From positions 1 through 64,000 of the forward strand of contig CAKTUZ010000012.1 in NCBI GenBank assembly GCA_934621605.1: a stretch of 64,000 bases of DNA. The letters run 5' to 3'. Numbering within the stretch: the first letter of the stretch is position 1; each line of letters starts with the position of its first letter. Below, piece by piece: positions 27,296 to 35,563 of the stretch. The DNA comes from an uncultured bacterium (GTDB lineage Bacteria; Vulcanimicrobiota; Xenobia; Xenobiales; Xenobiaceae). The position numbers and the translations under genes are program-made. The notes beneath the pieces are model-generated. The model made no database searches. It worked only from the letters and a program-made list of their open reading frames with translations, and had not been told where the DNA came from.

Positions 27296-27482
27296 TATTG
27301 CTAAGTTATTTTATAGCTTAGTGCACGCACATATGAATGGCCTCTGTTTAGTTAAGGAACAAAGGCTTTATTGTATATTTGGCGATCATGAAGTGAATAT
27401 TTTATTGTAGGTATTTTGCCACCAAGCTCAAAAGGGCAGTTCGCATATTTGTAGTTTGATAGCGGAAAAGGAAGCAATAAAA
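27296..27482 (+). promoter_or_regulatory. Upstream region of the bio operon
   Basis: Holds a CTAAG/CTTAG stem near 27300-27322, the GCCTCTG-type hairpin near 27340-27370, and the TATTTGGCGATCAT motif at 27376-27389. No BirA operator of the classical TTGTTAAC type was found. The ribosome site of bioB is AAGGAAG about 10 bases before its ATG. Confidence 0.5.
27376..27389. repeat. TATTTGGCGATC motif, left of the bio operon
   Basis: TATTTGGCGATC here is the exact inverted copy of GATCGCCAAATA at 30350-30361, so the pair encloses bioBDA as 12-bp inverted repeats. Further copies lie at 7531-7542 and 32999-33028, so it may be an intergenic motif of this genome rather than a mark of the bio operon. 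Confidence 0.6.
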
Positions 27483-28451
27483 ATGGACTTAAATCAACTA
27501 ACAAGAAAAGTTCTTGATGGCGACCAAATTACTAAAGAAGAAGCACTTTTCTTGTACGGACAGCCTCTTTTAGAACTATGTGAAAAGGCTAATCAAATTC
27601 GTCAGCATTTTTGTGCTAATAAATTTGATATTTGTACAATTATCAATGCTAAAAGCGGAAAATGTTCTGAAAATTGCAAGTATTGTGCCCAATCAGCTCA
27701 CAATCATACCAATGCTGTCACTTATCCGCTTCTTTCTGAGAAAGAAATTGTCGATCAAGCTAAAGTTGATCATGAGCAAGGAGTCCTTCGTTACTCAATT
27801 GTAACTTCAGGAAAGCGCTTATCTGATGCAGAAATAGATGCTGTTTGCGAAGCCGTTCGAGAAATTAAAGAAAAAGTTGGAATCTCTGTTTGCGTTTCCT
27901 TAGGACTATTAAATGAACAGCAATTTCGCAAGTTAAAAGAAGCTGGCGTAACAAGGGTGCATAACAATTTGGAAACTTCTCGCAGAAATTTCCCCAACGT
28001 TTGTACTACGCACAAATTTGAAGATAAAGTACAAGCAATTAAGGCTGCCCAGAAGGCCGGTCTCTCCGTTTGTAGCGGCGGCATTATGGGACTTGGCGAA
28101 ACGGTCGAGGATAGGATTTATATGGCTTTTAGTTTGCGGGAACTGGGTGTACTTAGCGTGCCCGTAAATATGCTAAATGCCATTCCCGGTACGCCATTTG
28201 CTAATAATAAGAGATTAACTAATGAAGATATGTGCAGAATCGTCGCTGTCTATCGTTTTATTCTTCCCAAAGCTTCTATCCGTCTGGCCGGTGGACGAGG
28301 CTTGCTGCCAGATAAAGGAAAGAGTTGCTTGACTTCAGGAGCAAACGCTGCCATTTCTGGAGATATGTTAACAACTGCTGGAATTACCACAAAAACAGAT
28401 ATGGCCTTATTAAAAGAGCTTGGGTATGAGGCAGAAATTTGCAATGAGTAA
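27483..28451 (+). CDS. bioB: Biotin synthase
   Basis: Radical SAM enzyme that inserts sulfur into dethiobiotin. The iron-sulfur motif CSENCKYCAQSAHN is followed by YSIVTSGKRLSD, RVHNNLETSRRNFPNVCTTH and the LAGGRGLLPDKG region near the end; the Cys and Arg ligands of the second cluster are in place. I start at ATG 27483 (MDLNQLTRK) with AAGGAAG upstream rather than at the 27456 codon. The bioD start overlaps its last 8 bases, and bioA follows. Confidence 0.95.
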   Translation: MDLNQLTRKVLDGDQITKEEALFLYGQPLLELCEKANQIRQHFCANKFDICTIINAKSGKCSENCKYCAQSAHNHTNAVTYPLLSEKEIVDQAKVDHEQGVLRYSIVTSGKRLSDAEIDAVCEAVREIKEKVGISVCVSLGLLNEQQFRKLKEAGVTRVHNNLETSRRNFPNVCTTHKFEDKVQAIKAAQKAGLSVCSGGIMGLGETVEDRIYMAFSLRELGVLSVPVNMLNAIPGTPFANNKRLTNEDMCRIVAVYRFILPKASIRLAGGRGLLPDKGKSCLTSGANAAISGDMLTTAGITTKTDMALLKELGYEAEICNE

Positions 28452-29052
28452 AAATCTATTTGTTACCGGAACTGGAACAGATGTAGGTAAAACATATGTG
28501 ACAGGTTTAATTGTCAAAAAGCTCAGAGAAAAGGGGATATCTGCGGCCTATTATAAGGCTGCCATGAGTGGCAATGAACGCAGAGCGGATGACACTTTAA
28601 TTCCAGGTGACGCCTTACAGGTAAAAAATATGTCTGGAATTGAGCAGCCTCTTGAAGAAATGTGTCAGTATATTTATGAAACAGCTGTTTCTCCGCACTT
28701 GGCAGCAAAACTTGAGGGCAATCCTATTAGCATGGAATGTGTGCTGAAAAATTTTAACCATGTTTGCCAAAAGTATGATTATGTTACCATAGAAGGTTCA
28801 GGGGGAATTGTTTGTCCGCTTCGTTTTGATGAGCAAAAAATTCAACTTGAGGATTTTATTAAAGCTTGCAATTTAAGTTGCTTAGTAATAGCTGATGCGG
28901 GACTTGGTACTATCAATGCGGTTGTATTGACGATTGAATATATGAAAGCTCGCCAAATACCTATAAAAGGTATTATCTTCAATCATTACGAGCCGGGCAA
29001 CCAGTTACATGAAGATAACCGTTTGATGTGTGAAACTATGACACTGGCTTAA
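28444..29052 (+). CDS. bioD: Dethiobiotin synthetase, C-terminus lost to a frameshift
   Basis: ATP-dependent carboxylation of DAPA to dethiobiotin. The P-loop is GTGTDVGKTYVTG, with the EGSGGIVCPL motif and KGIIFNHYEPG. The frame stops at 29052 after CETMTLA. In the next frame, TGLNVIACIKNGDTKLDLPF and on to TAG at 29127-29129 reads exactly like a BioD C-terminus. Adding one base near 29039 joins the two. The catalytic parts remain, but about 28 residues that normally complete the fold and nucleotide pocket are missing. ATG 28444 overlaps the bioB stop. Confidence 0.9.
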   Translation: MSKNLFVTGTGTDVGKTYVTGLIVKKLREKGISAAYYKAAMSGNERRADDTLIPGDALQVKNMSGIEQPLEEMCQYIYETAVSPHLAAKLEGNPISMECVLKNFNHVCQKYDYVTIEGSGGIVCPLRFDEQKIQLEDFIKACNLSCLVIADAGLGTINAVVLTIEYMKARQIPIKGIIFNHYEPGNQLHEDNRLMCETMTLA

Positions 29053-29149
29053 ATGTAATTGCTTGTATAAAGAATGGCGATACAAAGTTAGATCTTCCAT
29101 TTGAAATTTTGGAAGGACTTTACGAATAGAGCAGAGGGACACGTATAAC

Positions 29150-30349
29150 ATGATTTGGTATCCGTACCAGCAAATGAAAACAATGAAGCCTCCTTACAAA
29201 ATTGTCAATGCGGAGGGAGTTTATTTGTATACCGAAGATCAGAAATTGATCGACTCTGTATCTTCTTGGTGGAGCGTCATCCACGGCTATAAACATCCGG
29301 AACTCAATCAAGCCATTGAAACGCAACTCAACAAATTCTCCCATGTGATGCTAGGTGGTTTAACTCATGATCCGGTAGAGAAGCTTTCTCAAAAGCTTCA
29401 GAGCTGGCTGCCTGGAGACTTAGATTATTGCTTCTTTTCTGATTCTGGCAGTGTTGCTGTAGAAGTTGCCCTTAAAATGGCCTTGCAATACTATATGAAT
29501 CGCGGAGAAAGCCAGCGTACTATGGTATTGGCCCTAGAGCATGCATACCACGGAGATACGTTCAAAACTATGGAAGTTGGCGATGATGAAGATTATCATT
29601 TTGTTTTGAACGCCTATGGAAAAAGCAACTATGTTAAGCATATTCCTACCGATATAAAAGCTCTCGAACAAGCCTTTGCTCAATATCATGATCGCTTAAA
29701 TTGCTTTATCGTTGAGCCTTTGTTGCAAGGTGCAGGCGGCATGAGAATGTATGACGTTTCCTTTTTACAGCGTGCCCGTGAGCTTTGCGATCAATATGAT
29801 GTACTTCTTATCTTTGATGAAGTAGCTACAGGTTTTGGACGTACCGGAAATCGCTTTGTGGCTGATTTAGTCTTACCTGATATTATAGTCCTTGGCAAAG
29901 CTCTAACTGGCGGATATATGGGCCACGCTGTCACAGTAGCCAATCACAAGGTATATGAAGGTTTTTACGATGATAATCCTACTCATGCACTAATGCATGG
30001 CCCTACATTTATGGGCAATGCCCTGGCTTGTAGCGTAATATTAAAGTCTATCGAGCTATTCGAAAAATATGACTATATGTCTAAAATACGCAGAATTGAA
30101 GAAATAACTCGCCGTGAAATGGACGGTTTTTCTGATTCACGTATTAAGGAAATTCGTATTCTTGGTGGATGTATATGCATCGAAGTATACGATCCAGCTA
30201 CTATTAAAGAATATCAGCAATTTGCCTATGACCGTGGTGTTTTTAGTCGGCCATTCTTAAATTATCTATACGCCATGGTTCCTTATGTAATAGAAGAAAA
30301 CGACTTAGTTAAAGTTTTACAAACAATGAAAGATTGGTTCTCTAAATAA
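29150..30349 (+). CDS. bioA: Adenosylmethionine-8-amino-7-oxononanoate aminotransferase
   Basis: PLP enzyme converting KAPA to DAPA. Recognised by IWYPYQQMKTMKPP, SSWWSVIHGYKHPELNQAI, the GSVAVEVALKMALQY helix, EHAYHGDTF, FDEVATGFGRTG and the PLP lysine in LGKALTGGYMGH. Length and motif order are normal for class III aminotransferases. AGAGGGA precedes the ATG. It closes a bioB-bioD-bioA operon; bioF, bioC and a biotin transporter are not in this window. Confidence 0.95.
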   Translation: MIWYPYQQMKTMKPPYKIVNAEGVYLYTEDQKLIDSVSSWWSVIHGYKHPELNQAIETQLNKFSHVMLGGLTHDPVEKLSQKLQSWLPGDLDYCFFSDSGSVAVEVALKMALQYYMNRGESQRTMVLALEHAYHGDTFKTMEVGDDEDYHFVLNAYGKSNYVKHIPTDIKALEQAFAQYHDRLNCFIVEPLLQGAGGMRMYDVSFLQRARELCDQYDVLLIFDEVATGFGRTGNRFVADLVLPDIIVLGKALTGGYMGHAVTVANHKVYEGFYDDNPTHALMHGPTFMGNALACSVILKSIELFEKYDYMSKIRRIEEITRREMDGFSDSRIKEIRILGGCICIEVYDPATIKEYQQFAYDRGVFSRPFLNYLYAMVPYVIEENDLVKVLQTMKDWFSK

Positions 30350-30361
30350 GATCGCCAAATA
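30350..30361. repeat. GATCGCCAAATA motif, right of the bio operon
   Basis: Overlaps the bioA stop region and is the inverted partner of TATTTGGCGATC at 27376-27387. Confidence 0.6.
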
Positions 30362-30446
30362 CTAATAAAAACTGTTAATTGTTGATAAAAGTATGTATAT
30401 TTTGGTGAAAGTTAAGCGTTTGCCAAGATAGAGCCAGTTTGCAATA

Positions 30447-30525
30447 AAGGCTTGCTGCCCTATATTTATAGCTAGTTACGCCAAATTTAGCTATTATAAA
30501 TAGTTCGGCAGCAAGCTTTATTTTT
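30447..30525 (+). terminator. Long-stem terminator after bioA, shared with the GNAT remnant
   Basis: GCTTGCTGCC (30450-30459) pairs perfectly with GGCAGCAAGC (30507-30516), with further pairing inside (TATTTATAGCTA against TAGCTATTATAAATA), followed by TTTATTTTT. It ends the bio operon. Confidence 0.88.
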
Positions 30526-30575
30526 AAGCTAAAAAAAAGCCTAAATAACGCTAAAAAGCCATTTTATTACAAAAA

Positions 30576-30990
30576 CTAAGGTTCACGCATAACAACTTGG
30601 CATAAGTATCTGTTGAACTGGTCGTATTCAAGCTGAGATAATAAGCTAGGAGAAGACATCACAATTAGCTCATGGCCAGCAAATCCAGGGCGGTAGGGTA
30701 GATGTATATGTTTAAAAGTGTTGGCCACAAAGCCGCAACGTTCATAGAACGATTTTCTACGTTTTGCAATGTCATCAACTAAGGGATCTATTTCCAAAAT
30801 TAGCTTTTTATCAGCATATTCTTTTCTTAATAATTGCAAAGTTCTTTTACCATATTGTTTATTTATAAGTTGCGCATTTTATGGCAAAATGCTCTATATA
30901 AATAAATTGATTAAACTCCCAAAAACAAATAATTCCTAACCATTGATCAGAATCACAAATAAGATCAAATTTGTATTCATAAATATAAAT
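30576..30990 (-). pseudogene. GNAT acetyltransferase, C-terminal part, split by IS insertion
   Basis: Minus-strand remains read YEYKFDLICDSDQWLGIICF, then QFIYIEHFAI, then after a frameshift near 30875 NKQYGKRTLQLLRKEYADKK (the acetyl-CoA motif), YERCGFV and a normal C-terminus ending at 30576. The matching N-terminus (MHFKRLTSHNDSMYKAAVN) lies 1.8 kb away at 32822-32885 on the same strand. An IS200/IS605 element separates them. The gene is therefore both interrupted and frameshifted. Confidence 0.85.
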
Positions 30991-31060
30991 CCTTCCAATT
31001 GTAGTAGGCGGAAACCCACTGCCTTTAGGCTGTGGGAGGAGTCTTGTAAATTTTTGGACA

Positions 31061-31463
31061 TTAACCTTGGTTTTCTATGTATTTTTGTATAGTAACTTAT
31101 GATACCTCGCCTATACTGCACACGAAAACCGTCTGACCAAAAGGTTTTCTTTTTTCAATATTGTTTGGACAATAAGTTCGAATATTTTTGCCATAAGTAT
31201 ATGTAATTTCTTGCTGAATTACTTTTACAATATCGCAAACTCTGTCTACTGCATTATGACTTATTAAACAGTGTATATGGTCTTTATCAGCCTCCATTGC
31301 TATAAATATCATAGCCTCTAAAAGCACAGATGTCATAAAATTTTTGTTTTACGTCGTCAACTATAGAACCTGTAAGAAGCTGTTTACGATATTTAGTGAC
31401 AAGAACTATATGAATTTTTAGGTTATATTTTCGTCTGTTATGACGATTATATTTATTATCCAT
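31061..31463 (-). pseudogene. TnpA (Y1 HUH transposase), frameshifted and with early stop
   Basis: Starts MDNKYNRHNRRKYNLKIHIV at 31463 and reads LVTKYRKQLLTG, but shifts frame near 31310-31350; the HUH motif DKDHIHCLIS lies in the second frame. That frame stops at 31097-31099 (GEVS-stop). The same frame continues as VTIQKYIENQG to 31061, which carries the catalytic tyrosine. Both defects remove function, so the element cannot move without help in trans. Confidence 0.88.
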
Positions 31464-31547
31464 GTATTTTTCCTACAAAGTATTGATTTTAATTAATATA
31501 TATTATTAAAATATACTTAGTAATATATAAGTGAAAGGAGTACATAT

Positions 31548-32687
31548 ATGAAGCAGATGGTTGCCACAGCTAAAATCCAAATATCTGTAGATATGGATAG
31601 TAAAATTTTGCTTGACGAAACCATGTCTGCCTATTCTGCTGCCTGCAACTATGTTTCTGACTATGTATTCCGCACTCACGACTTAAAACAGTTTTCTCTT
31701 AACAAAGCTCTATATTCAATACTTCGAGAAAAGTTTAGTCTTAAATCACAAATGGCTCAATCTGTTTTAAAAACTGTAGTTGCCAGATATAAGACCATTT
31801 TGGAAAATCAGAAAAAGTGGATTAGACCATGTTTCAAGAGGCCACAATACGATCTTGTATGGAATAGAGACTATTCTCTTACCAGGAGCTGTTTTTCAGT
31901 AAACACGCTAAAGGGTCGTGTTAAACTGTCTTATTTTGCTAAAGGTATGTCTAAATATTTTGACCATACTATTTATAAATTTGGTACTGCCAAACTTGTA
32001 AATAAACGCGGTAAGTATTTTTTACATATCGCTGTTACTTACGATATTGAAGAAGTTAGACTCTCTGAGATCTGCAACATTGTTGGCATTGATAGAGGTA
32101 TTAACTTTGTTGTTGCTACTTACAACAGTCAGCACAGATCTGATTTTGTGAATGGCAGAATTATAAAACAAAAACGTGCCAACTATTCAAAACTTCGTAA
32201 AGAATTACAAATGCGTCAAACTCCGTCGGCAAGACGTAGACTTAAAGCTATTGGTTCACGAGAAAACCGTTGGATGCAAGATGTTAACCACTGTGTATCA
32301 AAGGCACTCGTGAAAGCCAATCCCAAGCATACGTTATTTGTCCTTGAAGACTTGTCAGGCGTTCGAAATGCCACAGAGCGCGTTAAAACAAAAGATCGCT
32401 ATGTATCTGTATCGTGGTCATTCTATGACCTTGAACAGAAGCTTATCTACAAAGCTAAACAAAATCAATCTATAGTAATTAAGGTTGACCCTCGTTATAC
32501 AAGCCAGCGTTGTCCGGTGTGTGGGCACATTGAAAAAGCCAATCGCAACAAAAAGACACATCTGTTTAGCTGTAAAAGCTGTGGCTACAAATCAAATGAT
32601 GATCGTGTTGGAGCGATGAATCTGTATCACATGGGGGTAAACTATCTTAGAGATAGTCAAGTACCTGATACAGTTACAGTAGAGTAA
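31548..32687 (+). CDS. tnpB: TnpB RNA-guided nuclease of IS605 type
   Basis: A 379-residue protein with all expected parts: RuvC aspartate in VGIDRGINFVVATYN, glutamate in FVLEDLSGVRNAT, last aspartate in SNDDRVGAMN, and the zinc finger CPVCGHIEKANRN...CKSCGY. GAAAGGAG lies before the ATG at 31548. TnpB proteins are guide-RNA-directed DNA nucleases ancestral to Cas12. Its frame is intact although the neighbouring tnpA is dead. Confidence 0.93.
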   Translation: MKQMVATAKIQISVDMDSKILLDETMSAYSAACNYVSDYVFRTHDLKQFSLNKALYSILREKFSLKSQMAQSVLKTVVARYKTILENQKKWIRPCFKRPQYDLVWNRDYSLTRSCFSVNTLKGRVKLSYFAKGMSKYFDHTIYKFGTAKLVNKRGKYFLHIAVTYDIEEVRLSEICNIVGIDRGINFVVATYNSQHRSDFVNGRIIKQKRANYSKLRKELQMRQTPSARRRLKAIGSRENRWMQDVNHCVSKALVKANPKHTLFVLEDLSGVRNATERVKTKDRYVSVSWSFYDLEQKLIYKAKQNQSIVIKVDPRYTSQRCPVCGHIEKANRNKKTHLFSCKSCGYKSNDDRVGAMNLYHMGVNYLRDSQVPDTVTVE

Positions 32688-32822
32688 ATCTCTGCTGTAA
32701 AGGGTGTTGTCAACCACCCTACGATGTAACGCCACCTTAGATAGCGATACTTAAGGAATAAAAGTCGGAGGGGTAACCCGTTACCACGACTGGGCAGTTA
32801 CAAGCCCATTACCTTTAGATGA
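32600..32822 (+). ncRNA. Candidate omega RNA at the 3' end of tnpB
   Basis: For TnpB elements the guide RNA scaffold overlaps the tnpB 3' end and runs to the right end of the element. Here the 135 bases after the stop are rich in stems (GGGTGTTGTCAACCACCC near 32700-32720, GGTAAC/GTTACC, GGGC/GCCC). The guide would be the flanking genomic sequence from about 32823, inside the GNAT remnant. Location is inferred from family knowledge, not from a covariance model. Confidence 0.4.
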
Positions 32823-32885
32823 TGCGTAGTTGACGGCAGCTTTATACATAGAATCGTTGTGCGAAGTTAATCTTTTAAAATGCAT
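32822..32885 (-). pseudogene. GNAT acetyltransferase, N-terminal part
   Basis: Reads MHFKRLTSHNDSMYKAAVN from an ATG at 32885, with TTTGAGG seven bases upstream, then meets the IS right end. It is the missing start of the gene whose C-terminal part is at 30576-30990. Confidence 0.7.
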
Positions 32886-33276
32886 TCGAACCTCAAAAGT
32901 ATGAACATGATATAAAAAAACATCACACGATATTATGATCGTATATGATGTTATAGTTAGACATTTAACCATATATGATCATAATACTATATATACGTAT
33001 GATCGCCAAAGAATAGTTTGGCGATCATAAATTAGATCAAAAAAGCAGGGGGGCTTTTTATGTGTTTTTTTGTATCTATTAGTCTTATCTTTTACAAATT
33101 TGCATTTAAAAAAATTCAGCTATATATCCAACCAATCTACTCTAGATGAAAAATTGAACAACACAAAAAAAAACAAACGATACTCACTCTATGTTTAGTT
33201 TTTACTTATCGTCGTGATATAAACTCTGTGAGCTTGTAGCTCATATCTCCATTTCAGCTTTTCGGAGGTATGTTTT
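32886..33276. other. Intergenic gap with a long palindrome
   Basis: No gene is seen. It contains the GNAT promoter side, the 12-bp inverted repeat at 32999-33028, and a G-run with T-run (GGGGGGCTTTTTA) near 33048. The promoter of the nitroreductase gene must lie in its right half. Confidence 0.5.
32999..33028. repeat. Perfect 12-bp inverted repeat of the GATCGCCAAA motif
   Basis: ATGATCGCCAAA (32999-33010) and TTTGGCGATCAT (33017-33028) with a 6-base loop. Both arms match the motif seen singly at 7531-7542, 27376-27389 and 30350-30361. Possible bidirectional terminator or protein-binding site. Confidence 0.7.
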
Positions 33277-33846
33277 ATGATCATAGAATCTTTGGCGCAA
33301 CGTCGCAGTTATTATGCTATTAACAAAAGCTTGCCAGTTACCAAGGCGCAGCTCATACAAACTATTGAACGCGTTGTCGAATTAGTTCCTGACGCTTTTA
33401 ATATGAAAAGTGCTCGTGTAGTTGTAGCTTTAGAAGCTAAGCACGATCAACTGTGGGACATCATTTATGACGCTTTTGATGGCAAAGTCTCTAGAGCTAA
33501 AATTGACAGCTTCAAAGCCGGCGCTGGGACAATTCTGTATTTCTACGATAAAAACGTTGTTGAAGGACTTCAAGCCAAGTTTCCCCTTTATGCTGACAAC
33601 TTCCCTATTTGGGCCAATCAAGCTAACGGTATGCTGCAAATTTGCCTTTGGAGCGCTTTGCGCGAACTTGGCTTAGGCGCTTCCTTGCAACATTACAATC
33701 CAATCATCGATACTGCCGTATATCAGCTATTCGATTTACCAGAAAACTATGTACTTTTAGCTCAAATGCCCTTTGGAGGTATTGTTGAAGAGCCTCAAGC
33801 CAAAGAAAAGGAAAATATTAAGCAGCGAGTGACTGTATTTAGTTAA
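33277..33846 (+). CDS. Nitroreductase-family oxidoreductase
   Basis: A 189-residue FMN-dependent NAD(P)H oxidoreductase of the small nitroreductase group. The start IIESLAQRRSYYAINKSLPV has the RRSxR-like FMN phosphate site, and the centre FPIWANQANGMLQICLWSAL, then GLGASLQHYNP is typical. The substrate is unknown. GGAGG lies 10 bases before the ATG, and a terminator follows at 33911-33968. Confidence 0.88.
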   Translation: MIIESLAQRRSYYAINKSLPVTKAQLIQTIERVVELVPDAFNMKSARVVVALEAKHDQLWDIIYDAFDGKVSRAKIDSFKAGAGTILYFYDKNVVEGLQAKFPLYADNFPIWANQANGMLQICLWSALRELGLGASLQHYNPIIDTAVYQLFDLPENYVLLAQMPFGGIVEEPQAKEKENIKQRVTVFS

Positions 33847-33910
33847 AGAAAAAAGCTGTACGACAAAATAATTACTGATTCATACACTTTCTTAGTGCGT
33901 GGAACATACA

Positions 33911-33968
33911 GAAAGAGCAAGATTTAGTTGCCAAACAACATTTCCTCTGCTCTTTCTTTGTATTTTTT
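33911..33968 (+). terminator. Terminator after the nitroreductase gene
   Basis: GAAAGAGCA (33911-33919) pairs with TGCTCTTTC (33948-33956), followed by TTTGTATTTTTT. Confidence 0.85.
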
Positions 33969-34085
33969 AACACGTCAAAAAGAAATTTTGCTTGCAAAGC
34001 GAATGGCCGCCACATTAAAAATTTGATTTACAAAATAATGTACCTACAATATTTATAAATAAAAAAAGAAAGCGGAAATATTTCT

Positions 34086-34757
34086 ATGGTCAAAGGTGTT
34101 ATTTTTGATTTTAACGGCACGCTTTTTTATGATACGCCGCAACAAGAAAAAGCTTGGCGTGAATTCGCTTGGCAAAATTTCAGGCGCGACATTAGCGATC
34201 AAGAATTTAAAGAACTTATTCATGGACGCAATGCCAATTTTACTTTGGAATACTTAGCCAACCGCAATTTAAATAAAACTGAAGTTGATGCCTACGTAAA
34301 AGCTAAAGAAACTATATATATTGATATTTGCGAAAAAGATCCACAAAATACTCACTTAAATAGCGGCGCCGAACGCCTTTTAAATGAGCTAAAAGAACGC
34401 GGCCTTCCCTTAGCTATAGCTACTGCTGCCCCTAAAATTAACATAGATTACTACATTAAAAAATTTAATTTGGAGCGTTGGTTTTCGCTCGATAAAATTA
34501 TTTATAATGACGGCACTATTAAAGGTAAGCCGGCGCCAGATTTTTATCTAAAAGCCGCCCAAGCTTTGCAATTAGATGCTAAAGATTGTCTTGTTTTTGA
34601 AGATGCCATTTCCGGTATTCAGGCTGCTCACAATGCCAATATAGGTAAAATTGTCGCTATTACTATTTCTGATATGGTAGAAAAATTTAGGCATATGGCT
34701 GAGCTATGTGCAGTAATTGATAGTTTTGACAATTTTGATCGTTCAATTCTTGGTTGA
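34086..34757 (+). CDS. HAD-superfamily phosphatase (beta-phosphoglucomutase-like)
   Basis: A 223-residue cytoplasmic hydrolase. Motif I is VIFDFNGTLF, motif II IATAAP, and motifs III/IV KGKPAPDFYLKA with VFEDAISGIQAA. The second Asp of the usual DxDGT motif is Asn here, a variant found in one branch of HAD phosphatases; the nucleophilic first Asp is kept. The substrate is probably a small phosphorylated metabolite. GCGGAAA-type weak ribosome site. A fragment of an unrelated hydrolase overlaps its 3' end. Confidence 0.88.
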   Translation: MVKGVIFDFNGTLFYDTPQQEKAWREFAWQNFRRDISDQEFKELIHGRNANFTLEYLANRNLNKTEVDAYVKAKETIYIDICEKDPQNTHLNSGAERLLNELKERGLPLAIATAAPKINIDYYIKKFNLERWFSLDKIIYNDGTIKGKPAPDFYLKAAQALQLDAKDCLVFEDAISGIQAAHNANIGKIVAITISDMVEKFRHMAELCAVIDSFDNFDRSILG

Positions 34758-35013
34758 TAAGGGTCAAAGTGTTTGGGATCTTCCCTATCCTATGCTGGCT
34801 GCTGTTTGCGTGTTTAAGCTGACTGTGCAAAAGCTTAGTTGCGCTAGCAATGACAACTTAGTATCTCGCGATATTATAGACAAGTTTGTCCGCAAATTTA
34901 ATTGCCAGCTGACTATTATGGAGCATGGCGAACACTGGTTCCATACGCCAGAGCAAGTCAAGTTCTTGAGCAAGTGGGTTAGTGAACAAACTAGTACTAA
35001 ACTATTATCGTGA
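34745..35013 (+). pseudogene. Alpha/beta hydrolase C-terminal remnant
   Basis: The frame after the HAD gene reads WDLPYPMLAAVCVF, then NDNLVSRDIIDKFVRKFNCQ and LTIMEHGEHWFHTPEQVKFL. This is the end of an alpha/beta hydrolase, with the Asp (NDN) and His (GEHWF) loop positions. There is no N-terminus, nucleophile elbow or start codon, and the Gly-Asp part of the first strand is scrambled. It is a relic. Confidence 0.65.
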
Positions 35014-35025
35014 AATGAACAGTTT

Positions 35026-35472
35026 CTACTCTCTATCCCTACTAATATTATGCTCCACTATATGTAGCATTTGCTTAGCATCGTTATGGCCTTGCTTGGC
35101 CGCTTTTGCCAGCCATTTTACAGCTTCTGCATCATTGCTTTCTTCTTCCCTTAATGCAAGTATAGCTAACTGAAATTTAGCTTCTCTTGTAGATTGCTTA
35201 TAAAGCCCATGACGAATGGCAAGTTCACCCTGATAAAAACGAACGCCAAGCGCAAATTGAGCATCTGCGTTACCTAGCTCAGCAGCCCTATGAAAGCATT
35301 TTGCAGCCTCATAAAAATCACCTTTATCATAATAAGATGCCCATTGGTATAAATAATAATCTGCTCGTGATGTTTGTACGCCACAAGCTACACTAGTTAA
35401 GCCTAAAATAAGTAGTGTCAGAAGAAAAGCAAACTTGCCAATATTTTTATGTGCAAAGCAGTTAGAAAACAC
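35026..35472 (-). CDS. Short Sel1-repeat exported protein
   Basis: A 148-residue protein with a hydrophobic leader (FAFLLTLLILGLTSVACGV) that may be a signal peptide or lipoprotein signal, then two Sel1-like repeats (AAKCFHRAAELGNADAQFAL and AVKWLAKAAKQGHNDAKQML). Sel1 repeats are alpha-solenoids that mediate protein binding. It is the last gene of a minus-strand cluster of related proteins starting at 43610. Confidence 0.75.
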   Translation of the reverse strand: MFSNCFAHKNIGKFAFLLTLLILGLTSVACGVQTSRADYYLYQWASYYDKGDFYEAAKCFHRAAELGNADAQFALGVRFYQGELAIRHGLYKQSTREAKFQLAILALREEESNDAEAVKWLAKAAKQGHNDAKQMLHIVEHNISRDRE

Positions 35473-35563
35473 TAGAGACCTTCTTTATATTTCTATAGAA
35501 GTAAGAGCCAATGGCTCTTTCATTTTCGTTTTTAATTCACACTATTATACGAAAACTTAAATG

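Larger units (their letters stand above)
30991..32822. mobile_element. IS200/IS605-family element, tnpA broken, tnpB intact
   Basis: The element interrupts a GNAT gene. It has divergent tnpA (minus, dead) and tnpB (plus, intact). The left side holds the hairpin CCCACTGCC-TTTA-GGCTGTGGG (31015-31036). The right side has GGTAAC/GTTACC and GGGC/GCCC hairpins between about 32770 and 32815. As usual for the family there are no terminal inverted repeats or target duplications; the exact ends are therefore approximate. Confidence 0.85.
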
